DNA of 64,000 nucleotides, from NCBI RefSeq assembly GCF_002157505.1, contig NZ_NFSC01000030.1:372001-436000 (forward strand), read 5' to 3'. Both the position numbers and the translations under genes were made by a program. Below the pieces are notes generated by a model. The model was not told where the DNA came from. It made no database searches and worked only from the letters and a program-made list of their open reading frames with translations. Origin of the DNA: Arthrobacter agilis. Lineage in GTDB: Bacteria > Actinomycetota > Actinomycetes > Actinomycetales > Micrococcaceae. How positions within the stretch are numbered: position 1 is the first letter of the stretch; each line of letters starts with the position of its first letter. Below are positions 24,177 to 32,687 of this stretch, piece by piece.

Positions 24177-26270
24177 ATGGCCATCGCCCCGATCGAGCGC
24201 TCCGCGCAGACCCCGAGTCCAGGGAGTTCGCTGGATTCGGCGTGTGCTGCCCTGACGGAGTGTGCCCGCGAGGTGGGCCTGCAGGGCCGGGTGCTGTCCC
24301 GGCCGGAGGCGCTGCAGCTCATCATCGACATCGAACAGGCCTCGAGGATCGTGGATCACCTGCAGGTCCTCGCCGCCCGCCTCGCCGAGGAGCACTACCG
24401 GGTCGACGAGCCTGATCCCGGGAGTACGTCCGGGACTGCATCGCTTCTGGCCCGAGCGGAACAGGTCATCCGTGCTGATGCGCTCACCTCCTCGACGCCC
24501 GTGCCGGCATCCTCGGATACCTCTTCGTCCGGCGCCATGTCGGACATCGGGGGCGCCCCATCGTCCGAGCCTGACGGCGCCACGTCGTCCATATCGGGTG
24601 CAGGAATGACCAGTGGGTTCAGGGATTGCGCGGACTTCCTGCGCGCGACCCTCGGTGTCAGCCGTGCCGAGGCCCGACGCCGGCTAGCTCTGGCGGAGCT
24701 GGTGCTGCCCCGCTTGACACCCACGGGCGCGACGCTGCCGCCGCGGTTGGAGGGCCTCGGCGCAGCGACGGAGGCGGCCCTGGTCAGTGGCCGGGCTGCG
24801 ACGATCGTCTCCCAGGCAGTACAACGGGTCCACTCCTTCGCGGCAGTAAACCAGCTCGAAGCGATGGAGGAGAACCTGACCCGGCAGGCGGTGGAGTCCG
24901 ACGAGGACATCCTGCGGGTCCTGGCACGCCGCTGGGAAGGAGTCCTCGACCAGGACGGGCAGGAACCATCGGAGAAAGTCCTCCGGGCGAGGCAGGGCGT
25001 GTTCCTCAGGGGCCGGCGCCACGGCCTGCACGTCCTGGAAATCGGTGCCACCGACGAGCAGTTCGAGCACCTCTCCACCGTCATGAACGCCGCGGCCAAC
25101 CCCCGGACACAACCCGGCCGCACCAGTGCTGCCGCTCTTGCGGATACTGCTGAAAGCGCAGACGGTACCGGCGCCTCCGGTGCTGCCTGCGGTGCTGCTA
25201 GTAGCGCCGATAGCTCTGAAAACGCAGATACCGCCCCGAACGGCGGCGGAGGATCAGGCGAAGATTCCGGCTGGGGTGCGGGATCAAGCACAGGCACGGG
25301 CGAGGGCGTGGGTCTTTTCGACGATCCGGGCGGGGCGACGAGGGCCCAGATGCTGCTCGAGGGATTGGTCGGCGCGTGCAGGATCGCCCTGAGCACGGGC
25401 GGTCTTCCCGCGACCGGTGGTCACCGGCCCCAGGTGATGGTGACCATCGACTACCAGGACCTCCTCGGCCAGACCCAGCGCCTCGCCCAGGTTCTCACCG
25501 GACGGACCCAGCTCCCGGGACAGCGCCCGGGACAGGCGGTCTTCGCCGGGCAGGCCAGCGCCAGGACCATCCGGCAACTCGCCTGCGACGCGGACATCAT
25601 CCCGGTCGTCCTCGGCGGTGCGGGCCAGGTCCTGGACCTCGGACGAGCCCAACGCCTCTTCCCACCCCACCTGCGCCGGGCCCTGGTGGCCCGGGACAAG
25701 GGCTGCGCCTTCCCGGACTGCACCATCCCGGCACCCTGGTGCGAAGCCCACCACATCGACCCCTGGTCCCGCGGCGGCACCACCAGCATCGGCAACGGAG
25801 CCCTGCTGTGCTCACGCCACCACCACCTCATCCACCAAGGCCACTGGAAAGTCGAACCCCGAGACGGCGTCCCCTGGTTCCACGCACCAGGACACCCCGG
25901 CCGGGCAGGCACACCCCGCACCAACACCTACTGGCACACCGGACAAGTCGTCCACCACCAACTACTCCACGCAGAACACCACGACGAACTACTCCACGAC
26001 CGACTCCGCCCAGCCCCCATCAGTCCAGGCTGGAACCGACCCGAACAGACAGAGCCGGCCAACCCCGACTGGGATTGGCCGGAACAGACAGAGCCAGCCA
26101 GCCCCGGCTGGAACCGACCCGAACAGATAGAGCCGTTCAGCCCTGGCTGGAATGGGCCCGAACGGACAGAGCCGTTCAGCCCTGGCTGGAATGGGCCCGA
26201 ACGGACAGAGCCGCCCAACCTTGACTGGGATTGGCCAGAACAGGCCAGGCCAGACCACAACTGGCCATAA
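24177..26270 (+). CDS. DUF222 / HNH endonuclease-domain protein (13E12-type) with repeat tail
   Basis: A 697-residue protein of the actinobacterial 13E12 family. A DUF222 region spans roughly residues 20-480, with a long Ser/Ala/Gly-rich low-complexity stretch around 320-390. The HNH nuclease motif follows at about 500-560 (RDKGCAFPDCTIPAPWCEAHHIDPWSRGG...LLCSRHHHLIH) with its zinc-type cysteines and the catalytic His pair. From about residue 617 there are six 13-residue units of the type PGWNGPERTEPFS. The family is common in several copies in actinobacterial genomes and its biological role is not established. Placement between two convergent sulfur operons suggests a separate arrival, though flanking repeats are not seen. 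Confidence 0.85.
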   Translation: MAIAPIERSAQTPSPGSSLDSACAALTECAREVGLQGRVLSRPEALQLIIDIEQASRIVDHLQVLAARLAEEHYRVDEPDPGSTSGTASLLARAEQVIRADALTSSTPVPASSDTSSSGAMSDIGGAPSSEPDGATSSISGAGMTSGFRDCADFLRATLGVSRAEARRRLALAELVLPRLTPTGATLPPRLEGLGAATEAALVSGRAATIVSQAVQRVHSFAAVNQLEAMEENLTRQAVESDEDILRVLARRWEGVLDQDGQEPSEKVLRARQGVFLRGRRHGLHVLEIGATDEQFEHLSTVMNAAANPRTQPGRTSAAALADTAESADGTGASGAACGAASSADSSENADTAPNGGGGSGEDSGWGAGSSTGTGEGVGLFDDPGGATRAQMLLEGLVGACRIALSTGGLPATGGHRPQVMVTIDYQDLLGQTQRLAQVLTGRTQLPGQRPGQAVFAGQASARTIRQLACDADIIPVVLGGAGQVLDLGRAQRLFPPHLRRALVARDKGCAFPDCTIPAPWCEAHHIDPWSRGGTTSIGNGALLCSRHHHLIHQGHWKVEPRDGVPWFHAPGHPGRAGTPRTNTYWHTGQVVHHQLLHAEHHDELLHDRLRPAPISPGWNRPEQTEPANPDWDWPEQTEPASPGWNRPEQIEPFSPGWNGPERTEPFSPGWNGPERTEPPNLDWDWPEQARPDHNWP
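26028..26262 (+). repeat. 39-bp tandem repeats encoding the C-terminal tail of the HNH protein
   Basis: About six 39-bp units encode 13-residue repeats alternating P-G-W-N-x-P-E and P-D-W-D-W-P-E, each followed by x-T-E-P-x-x. The units at about 26143-26220 are nearly identical, indicating recent slippage or duplication. Confidence 0.85.
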
Positions 26271-26456
26271 GCCCAGCGCGGAACACGCGAATCCCACGAG
26301 GGTCCGCCCGGACACCGCACCCGAACGCACGTCCGGAGCGGCACGCAGCTCGATATCTAAAAGCAAGTCGGCATCTAAGACACGCTGGTATCCAGACCCA
26401 CGTCAATGGGCAACACAGTCATCCAAAGCGACACCGCGCTGACCGCAGTGGACACA

Positions 26457-26490
26457 CGAAAGGCGGCGCCTCATAGAGCGCCGCCTTTCG
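26457..26490. terminator. Bidirectional terminator
   Basis: Arms CGAAAGGCGGCGC and GCGCCGCCTTTCG (13 bp) enclose an 8-nt loop. The A/T-rich outer ends suit both directions, and the hairpin lies between the convergent HNH gene and NAD(P)-binding gene. The preceding 180 bp (26271-26456) shows no recognisable gene. Confidence 0.85.
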
Positions 26491-26496
26491 TAGGTC

Positions 26497-27156
26497 TTAC
26501 GACTGCAAAACCCCTTCGATGGCCTCCGCGATCGGCGTCTCGCCGCTGTTGAACTGGAAAGTCTTGTCCACCGTTCCGAGATCACCCAGCACGACCGCGG
26601 CCACGTGGGCGACGTCCTCGCGGGGAACCGAGTTCCGCTGCGGCTTGTCCGATACCTCGATCTTGCCAGTGCCAGGATCGGTGGTCAGGGAACCAGGACC
26701 CAGGATGGTCCACGCCAGTTCCGACTTCCGCAGGTGCTCGTCCGCCGCTGCCTTCGCCTCCGCATAGTGGAAGAACCCGTTGTCCTTCGGCACCCCGTGG
26801 TCCTTGCCGGCACCGAGGTAGGAAACCATGACGTAGCGGCCGATCGAAGCTTCCGTCGCTGCATCCATGGACCGGATGGCTGCATCCCTATCGACCGCGT
26901 AAGTGGCCTCCGGGCTACTGCCGCCCGCGCCTGCAGACCACACGACGGCGTCATGCCCGCGGAAGAGATCGGCCATCTGCTCCACCGACAGCTCCGCGAC
27001 GTCGGCCACGACGGGCGTGCCTCCCACCTGCTCGACGTCGGCAGCGTGGTCCTGGTTGCGGAAGATCGAACTCACCTGGTGCCCCTGGCTCGTGAGGATC
27101 TTCGTCAGGTGCAACGCTACTTTTCCGTGTCCACCGATGATGGCTACGCGTGACAT
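26497..27156 (-). CDS. NAD(P)-binding atypical SDR (YwnB/YhfK-like)
   Basis: A 219-residue atypical short-chain dehydrogenase of the NAD(P)H-binding (SDR_a5-like) group. The dinucleotide motif is IIGGHGKVALHLTKIL at residues 6-21 (GxxGxxx). VVWSAGAGGSSPE, YVMVSYLGAG and HYAEAKAAADEHLRKSELAWTILGPGSL follow, and the last of these is a family signature. It lacks a clear YxxxK, as is usual for this group, so catalysis is unproved. It stands alone, convergent to the HNH gene. Confidence 0.8.
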   Translation of the reverse strand: MSRVAIIGGHGKVALHLTKILTSQGHQVSSIFRNQDHAADVEQVGGTPVVADVAELSVEQMADLFRGHDAVVWSAGAGGSSPEATYAVDRDAAIRSMDAATEASIGRYVMVSYLGAGKDHGVPKDNGFFHYAEAKAAADEHLRKSELAWTILGPGSLTTDPGTGKIEVSDKPQRNSVPREDVAHVAAVVLGDLGTVDKTFQFNSGETPIAEAIEGVLQS

Positions 27157-27281
27157 GGGAACTCCTTCAGGTCGTCGGCTATCTTGCTTTCGACGCTAGT
27201 CCCCTTGCCCGAAGGCTGGCCACCCGCTGACGGGCGTTCAGCCCCCGGCGCAGGGCTATTCCCGGTTCCGCCTGGATGTGC

Positions 27282-28214
27282 TCAGGGGGCTTCGATGGGC
27301 AGCAGCAGGTCCTTCACCGAGGGATCCGTGCGCAGGAACTCCTGCACGGCGGGATCGGCGAACGCCTCGGTGAGCTTCTTGATGTTGTCCGTGTCGACGT
27401 AATCGGTGCCGACCGTGAGTTGTGCGGCGAACTCGTCAGGTGCCGGGGGCGCGAAAATCTGCTTCTCGAGCGGAATCTTGGCGGCCGTGTAGTACTCGGT
27501 GTAGCCGACGGCAGCATCCAGGTCCGGCAGGGCTCGGGACTGGGCGCCGAAGTCGAGGAGGGTGAACTTCAGATTCTTCGGGTTCGAGGCGATGTCGTCC
27601 TGCGTCGCCTCCCATTTGTCCGTCCCCTCCTTGAGCGTGATCAGCCCTGCCCGCTCCAGCAGCCAGAGACCCTGGGCCTCGTTCGCCGGGTCCGAGTAGA
27701 GGGAGACAGTGCCGCCATCGGGAATCTGGTCCACGCTGGTGTACTTGTCCGACCAGATGCCGAATCCCCAGCGGAAGACGGGCGCCACTGCCGTCTCACG
27801 GAAGTCCGGGTTGGCCTCCAGCACCTGTCCGAGCCACAGCTCGTGCTGGTACACCGTCGCGGCGACCTCGCCCTCGCTGACGGCCCGGTTGATGGTGTTG
27901 CTGTCGCTCAATCCCTTGAACTCGATGTCGATGCCGTACTTCGGCGCAATATCCCGGTCGATGAATTCGATGAGCGCCTGCTCCGCGTGGTTTCCCTCGG
28001 CAGTCGCAACGAGGAGCGTTGCGCCTTCGGTTTCTGCCGCAGACTCGGACGGGTTGAGCAACGGCACGGCGATGAAGGCGCCGGCGGCCACGACGGCGAC
28101 GGCCCCGCCTGCGATCCACGGTGCCTTGCGCCGCTTCCGGAGGGTGAATCCGTGGTCCGCACCGGCAGGTGAGGATGTGGTCGATGTCGGCTCAGGAGTG
28201 GTGTTCTCGGACAT
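27282..28214 (-). CDS. MetQ/NlpA-like methionine-type substrate-binding protein, membrane-anchored
   Basis: A 310-residue NlpA/MetQ-family binding protein: LLVATAEGNHAEQALIEFIDRDIAPKYGIDIEFKGLSDSNTINRAVSEGEVAATVYQHELWL and YSDPANEAQGLWLLERAGLITLK are family landmarks. Most MetQ are lipoproteins. Here residues 1-30 are hydrophilic (RKRRK just before the membrane) and about 32-52 form one helix, AGGAVAVVAAGAFIAVPLL, with no lipobox cysteine. It is thus predicted to be a signal-anchored protein. It follows metI in a SAM-IV-controlled operon, so the ligand is methionine or a sulfur-containing acid. Confidence 0.85.
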   Translation of the reverse strand: MSENTTPEPTSTTSSPAGADHGFTLRKRRKAPWIAGGAVAVVAAGAFIAVPLLNPSESAAETEGATLLVATAEGNHAEQALIEFIDRDIAPKYGIDIEFKGLSDSNTINRAVSEGEVAATVYQHELWLGQVLEANPDFRETAVAPVFRWGFGIWSDKYTSVDQIPDGGTVSLYSDPANEAQGLWLLERAGLITLKEGTDKWEATQDDIASNPKNLKFTLLDFGAQSRALPDLDAAVGYTEYYTAAKIPLEKQIFAPPAPDEFAAQLTVGTDYVDTDNIKKLTEAFADPAVQEFLRTDPSVKDLLLPIEAP

Positions 28215-28307
28215 GGCAATGCCTTTCTGGGCGCGCTCGAGGCGCAGGGGTGGGATGAGCGTGAAGAAACTGGAAGAGAGGATGCGCGGGGTGATGCGCT
28301 GGGGACG

Positions 28308-29012
28308 TCAGGCGCGCTGCAAACGCTTCTGCGGCGTCGTGAAGCGTACGAGGCGGTCTCCCACGATCTGGACGAGGGCGACCGTCACCACCAGGATCAC
28401 GATCGTCGCGAGCATGACGGTGTTGTCGAAGCGCTGGTAACCGTAGGTGACGGCCACGTACCCGATACCGCCGGCACCGATCGTGCCCGCGATCGCTGAG
28501 TACTCGATCATCGCGATCACCTGGATGGTGAGCCCGCCGATGACCGCTGGGACAGCTTCACTGAACTGGGCCGTGCGCATGATCTGCAGGTTGGACCCGC
28601 CGGCGGCCCGGGCCACCTGCACCATCGACGGCGGCACGGATCGCAGCGAGTTCTCGACGATCCGGGTAAAGAACGCGATACCGGCCAGGGACATGGGGAC
28701 GACGGCGGCCGCGATGCCGATGTTCGTGCCGGTGATGAACCGGGTGAACGGAACGATGGCCGCCATGAGGATCAGGAACGGAAGGGACCGCCCGATGCTG
28801 ATGATCCAGCTCAGTACCGCGTGAAGTGCGGGGCGTTCGTAGAGGCCACCGGGCGCAACGTTGTGGAGGAGGACTCCGAGGGGCGCGCCGATGACGAGGA
28901 CGACAGCCATGACGATGCCGACCATCGTCAAAGTCTCGCCATAGGCCGGCAGCAGCAGTGCCGGCAGGTCGTTGAGGGGAACGTCGGCGCGGGGAAAAAT
29001 GAGGGCGCTCAT
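28308..29012 (-). CDS. metI: Methionine-type ABC transporter permease (MetI)
   Basis: A 234-residue permease with five or six helices. MVGIVMAVVLVIGAPLGVLLH, ISIGRSLPFLILMAAIVPFTRFITGTNIG and the coupling loop VARAAGGSNLQIMRTAQFSEAVPAVIGGLT match MetI closely, and IGAGGIGYVAVTYGYQRF ends the family core. The ATG at 29012 overlaps the metN stop as ATGA. It forms the membrane unit for MetN and the MetQ-like protein. Confidence 0.92.
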   Translation of the reverse strand: MSALIFPRADVPLNDLPALLLPAYGETLTMVGIVMAVVLVIGAPLGVLLHNVAPGGLYERPALHAVLSWIISIGRSLPFLILMAAIVPFTRFITGTNIGIAAAVVPMSLAGIAFFTRIVENSLRSVPPSMVQVARAAGGSNLQIMRTAQFSEAVPAVIGGLTIQVIAMIEYSAIAGTIGAGGIGYVAVTYGYQRFDNTVMLATIVILVVTVALVQIVGDRLVRFTTPQKRLQRA

Positions 29013-30049
29013 GCCACGTCCTCCAGGACAGCCGCGGCCGTGAGGAGCTGGTGCGACTGACTGCCTCCACCGCCGTCGGGCGTTCCGCTGAGTCCGTAGC
29101 GTGCGAGCGCACCGCGAACCCGCGCGTCGTCGTCGGCTCCGATGCCCAGCGTCGCGCTCCCGGTATTGACCCCGTGGACCGTCTCGACGGAGGCACCCAG
29201 GAGATGCACCACGGCACCGAGGTCTCCGGTGAACCGCTGGATCCAGTCGCCGGGCACATCGGTGGAGTCGTAGGTGACGTACCAGGTACGGGTTCCGGCT
29301 TCCGGTCCGGCATGGCCGCGCCGGGGCTGCAGCGACCGCCCGAGCAGCGAATCGTGCGAGGTCAGTAGCTCCACGAGGTCTCCCTGCTCGACGATGCGGC
29401 CGTGGTCCAGCCGCGCCACCGTGTCGGCGACCTGCCGCACCGTGTCCATCTCGTGCGTGATGAAGACGACGGTGAGGTCGAGGTCGTTCCGCAGTTGGCG
29501 GATGAGGCCGACGACGGACCGCGTGGTGTCCGGATCGAGCCCCGAGGTCGCCTCGTCCGCCAGGAGGATGGACGGCCGCAATGCGAGCGCCCGAGCAATC
29601 CCCACGCGCTGTGCCTGGCCGCCGGAGAGCTGGAACGGGTAGTGGCCGGCCTTGTCCGACAGCCCCACCCGGTCCAGCAACTCGGCAACACGTGCCCGCG
29701 CCTCGCCAGGAGTGACGCCGAGGTATTCGAGGGGCAGGGCGATATTCTCCGCGGCGGTCCGGCGGCTGAGCAGGCTCGAGGACTGGAACACCGTGCCGAT
29801 GCGGCGACGTGCCTCGCGCAGACGCTTCTCCGGCAGGCCCGACAGCTCCTCGCCATTGACGACGACGGCCCCCGACGTGGGACGTTCGAGCAGGTTGATG
29901 CACTGGGCGAGGGTGCTCTTGCCTGCACCGCTCGGCCCGACGACGGCAGCGATGCGGCCGGTGGGAACCTCGAAATCGAGGTGGTCGAGCACGGTGACGG
30001 CAGCGTGCCCGCGACCGTAGGTCTTGGTCAGATGTCGAAGCGAGATCAT
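29009..30049 (-). CDS. metN: Methionine-type ABC transporter ATPase (MetN)
   Basis: A 346-residue ATPase: Walker A GPSGAGKS (about 39-46), FQSSSLLSRRTAAENIALPLEY, signature LSGGQAQR, Walker B ILLADEATSGLD. An NIL-type C-terminal domain (about 265-335) senses methionine in studied homologues. The ATG at 30049 is chosen because family members begin MISLRHLTKTY; upstream codons are open but non-homologous. It follows the monooxygenase gene after 107 bp in the same direction and likely shares its SAM-IV leader. Confidence 0.92.
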   Translation of the reverse strand: MISLRHLTKTYGRGHAAVTVLDHLDFEVPTGRIAAVVGPSGAGKSTLAQCINLLERPTSGAVVVNGEELSGLPEKRLREARRRIGTVFQSSSLLSRRTAAENIALPLEYLGVTPGEARARVAELLDRVGLSDKAGHYPFQLSGGQAQRVGIARALALRPSILLADEATSGLDPDTTRSVVGLIRQLRNDLDLTVVFITHEMDTVRQVADTVARLDHGRIVEQGDLVELLTSHDSLLGRSLQPRRGHAGPEAGTRTWYVTYDSTDVPGDWIQRFTGDLGAVVHLLGASVETVHGVNTGSATLGIGADDDARVRGALARYGLSGTPDGGGGSQSHQLLTAAAVLEDVA

Positions 30050-30156
30050 GGAGAGAGTTCCTTGGGGCAGGATGCAGGCGGGCAGCATCGAAGGGAGGGA
30101 CGGTGCTGCGGGTTCGGCCGCCGGAAACCCGGCTGCCGTGTCAGGTCAGTGGGGCG

Positions 30157-31545
30157 TCAGGGCCGGACGGATTCGAGCCGGTAGCGCGCCCCGCGGTGCT
30201 CCTCGGGGAGACGGTCGCCCTTGCCGAACAGCTTGTTGCGCAGGGTTCCCTCGACGTATTCCGTCGGGTAGGCACCCCGCTTCTGGAGTTCGGGAACCAC
30301 GTACTGGATGACATCCTCGAAGGATCCGGGTGTGATGGCGTACGCCAGGTTGAAGCCGTCGACGTCGGTCTCCTCGACCCACGCCTGGAGCTCGTCGGCG
30401 ACCTGCGCGCCGGAGCCGACGATGCGCGGACCAAGCCCGCCGATACCTGCCCACTCGGCGATGTCGCGCACGGTCCACGGTTCGCCGTCGTCGTTCACCT
30501 TCTGGAAGGTGGCGACGGCCGAGTGGATGGCGTTCGACTTCACGTTGCCGAGCGGCTCGTCGGGTGCATACACGGACAGATCGACGCCGAACCAGCCGGA
30601 GACGAGCACGAGCGCGCCCTCGTAGCTGACGTACTTCTGGTACTCGGCGTGCTTCGCCTGGGCCTTTTCCTCGGTCTCGTCCGTGATGACGGTGAGCAGG
30701 GTGTAGATCCGGACGGAGTAGCGGTCGCGCCCCTCGGCCTCGACGGCGTCACGGATCTTCTTCACCACGTCCTTCAGAATGGCCTTCGACGGTGCCCCCA
30801 CGAAGACCGCCTCGGCGTTCCCTGCAGCAAAGGCGATACCGCGGGAGGATGCTCCCGCCTGGAAGATGACGGGGGTTCGCTGCGGCGAGGGCTCGCTGAG
30901 GTGGATCCCCGGGACCGTGAAGTACGTGCCGTCGTGGTTGATGTCGTGGACCTTGGCCGGATCGGTGAAGACCCCGGTCTCGCGGTCCCGGATCACGGCG
31001 TCGTCCTCCCAGGATCCCTCGAGCAGCTTGTAGAGCACCTCGAGGTACTCGTCCGCGTGGTTGTAGCGCTCGTCGTGCTCGAGCTGGTCCTCGTTGCCCA
31101 TGTTGCGGGCGGCGGAGGGCAGGTAGCCCGTGACAACGTTCCAGCCGACCCTGCCATTGGTGAGGTGGTCGAGGGTGGAGAGCCTGCGTGCGAACGGGTA
31201 GGGATGCTCGTAGGCCGTGCCCGCCGTGACACCGAAGCCGAGGTGTTCCGTGACGAGGGCCATGGCGGAGACGAGCAGGAACGGATCGTTGACCGGGGTC
31301 TGCGTCCCCTGGCGCAGCGTGGCCTCGTTGGAACCGCCGTAGACGTCGTACGTGCCGAGGACGTCGGCGATGAAGATGCCGTCGAACAGGCCCTTCTCCA
31401 GGGTCTTTGCGAGATCGGCCCAGTAGCGGAGGTCCTTGTAGCGCCACGACTGATCGTCCGGGTGCCGCCACAGACCGGGCGACTGGTGGCCCACGCAGTT
31501 CATGTCGAAGGCATTGAAGCGGATATGGCGCGGTGATGCGGGCAT
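30157..31545 (-). CDS. FMN-dependent monooxygenase, NtaA/SnaA/DszA/SoxA family
   Basis: A 462-residue bacterial-luciferase-like monooxygenase of the nitrilotriacetate/sulfone branch. The N-terminus FNAFDMNCVGHQSPGLWRHPDDQ, DGIFIADVLGTYDVYGGS, LTNGRVGWNVVTGYLPSAARNMG and GASSRGIAFAAGNAEAVFVGAPS are diagnostic. Members use reduced FMN to cleave C-N or C-S bonds (DszA, SoxA, DmoA-like). It is the first gene after a SAM-IV riboswitch, and metN, metI and a metQ-like gene follow. Freeing sulfur from an organic compound under sulfur limitation is therefore its probable job. GAGGA precedes the ATG. Confidence 0.9.
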   Translation of the reverse strand: MPASPRHIRFNAFDMNCVGHQSPGLWRHPDDQSWRYKDLRYWADLAKTLEKGLFDGIFIADVLGTYDVYGGSNEATLRQGTQTPVNDPFLLVSAMALVTEHLGFGVTAGTAYEHPYPFARRLSTLDHLTNGRVGWNVVTGYLPSAARNMGNEDQLEHDERYNHADEYLEVLYKLLEGSWEDDAVIRDRETGVFTDPAKVHDINHDGTYFTVPGIHLSEPSPQRTPVIFQAGASSRGIAFAAGNAEAVFVGAPSKAILKDVVKKIRDAVEAEGRDRYSVRIYTLLTVITDETEEKAQAKHAEYQKYVSYEGALVLVSGWFGVDLSVYAPDEPLGNVKSNAIHSAVATFQKVNDDGEPWTVRDIAEWAGIGGLGPRIVGSGAQVADELQAWVEETDVDGFNLAYAITPGSFEDVIQYVVPELQKRGAYPTEYVEGTLRNKLFGKGDRLPEEHRGARYRLESVRP

Positions 31546-31593
31546 GAAAAGATCCTCATGTCAGGGCACTGCCGTGGAGGAAGCGCCATACTT

Positions 31594-31700
31594 GCCCGCA
31601 TGGTGCATGCCGGGCCGAATCCTCACCTGGGGCACCCCGCTACAGCGAGAGGGTTGCCGTCCAACAAACCAGGGTTTGACGTTGGAGCTCTTGATTCTGG
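31594..31700 (-). ncRNA. SAM-IV riboswitch
   Basis: On the minus strand the sequence reads GAGCTCCAACGTCAAACCC, TGGTTTGTTGGACGGCAACCC, a short variable hairpin, then GCGGGGTGCCCCAGGTGAGG. These are the invariant blocks of the actinobacterial SAM-IV class. P1 is GAATC (31697-31693) with GATTC (31621-31617), and the class-specific 3' hairpin CATGC-type helix follows (31613-31594). In the 50 nt before the monooxygenase start, TCCTC (31581-31577) can pair with the GAGGA ribosome binding site (31557-31553), suggesting translational control. Confidence 0.88.
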
Positions 31701-31789
31701 TGATGAGCCTAGATGCCCGTCCGCGCCGGCGTCCATCCCCACCCGTCACAGTGCGTCACGATCAGCAATGCCTCACGCTCAGCGATGCG

Positions 31790-32548
31790 TCAGCGGAGGT
31801 AGGACGCCCCATTCACGTCGACCACGGTGCCGCTGACCCAGAGCGGAGCATCCGTGGCAAGCCATGCAACGGTCTGTGCCACCTCCTCCGGCGTCGCCAC
31901 GCGGTTGAAAGGACTCTGCGCCCGGACCGCGTCACCCTCCGGACTGTCGAGCACCGACCGTCCCATGTCCGTCTCGACGAAACCCGGTGCGACCGCCGCG
32001 GAGAGAATGCCGGAGGGTGCGAGTGCAACGGCCAGCGACTGGGTCATCGAGTGGAGCGCCGCCTTGCTCGCGCCGTAGGCGGGGTTCAGGGGCTCGCCCC
32101 GGTACGCGCCGCGGGAGCCCACGCTGATCAGCCGACCGCCCTCGGGACCGGATGGCCGATCCAGGAGGTGGCGCGCCACGAGCCAGGCCAGGTTCGCCGG
32201 CCCCAGCAGGTTGACGGCGAGGGTGCGGCGCCAGGCATGCTGCCAGTCGTCGAAGGACGCCCGGGCAATTGGATGCGCCTCGAAAATCCCTGCGTTGTTC
32301 ACGAGGACGTCGACCCCGCCGAGTTCGCGCACGGTCTCCTCGACGATCCGCACGCACTCCTCCGGATCGGCGACATCGCCGACGACGACGGCGTGGCCTT
32401 CGCCGGGCAGGGCGGCCCGAACCGCCCGAGCCGCCGTCGCATCGCGTCCCGCATGGACCGCGATACGGTGTCCCCGTCCGGCCAGATCATGGGCGATGGC
32501 GGCGCCGATCCCGCGGCTCGCCCCGGTCACCAGAATGCTCAGTGTCAT
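31790..32548 (-). CDS. Short-chain dehydrogenase/reductase (FabG-like)
   Basis: A 252-residue classical SDR. The cofactor motif is TGASRGIGAAIA (8-19), then NNAG (about 87-90), catalytic Ser in LISVGSRGAY, Tyr-x3-Lys in YGASK, and the PGFVETDM loop. His/Gly/Arg after the second strand (AVHAGRD) suggests NADP preference. It lies upstream of the SAM-IV leader, with its own start, so it is probably not riboswitch controlled. The substrate is unknown. Confidence 0.85.
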   Translation of the reverse strand: MTLSILVTGASRGIGAAIAHDLAGRGHRIAVHAGRDATAARAVRAALPGEGHAVVVGDVADPEECVRIVEETVRELGGVDVLVNNAGIFEAHPIARASFDDWQHAWRRTLAVNLLGPANLAWLVARHLLDRPSGPEGGRLISVGSRGAYRGEPLNPAYGASKAALHSMTQSLAVALAPSGILSAAVAPGFVETDMGRSVLDSPEGDAVRAQSPFNRVATPEEVAQTVAWLATDAPLWVSGTVVDVNGASYLR

Positions 32549-32687
32549 GCTCAGACGCTACAGCCCGCATCGCACCGGGAGCCGAAAGAGCGCAGGTGGA
32601 GTCGGAAAACCGAAAAGGAGGCTGAACCAGGAAGTCCGCCTTGCTACGCTGACAAGCTACTGCTTCTACCCTCGGTAAAGGACCTCG

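Noticed and set aside
26028-26262. 39-bp repeats considered as a CRISPR array
   Set aside because: Units are contiguous without unique spacers, in frame, and encode a 13-residue protein repeat; no cas genes nearby.
24030-31545. HNH gene region considered as an inserted mobile element
   Set aside because: No transposase, integrase, terminal inverted repeats, target duplications or tRNA gene could be found; only the gene family and its position hint at transfer.
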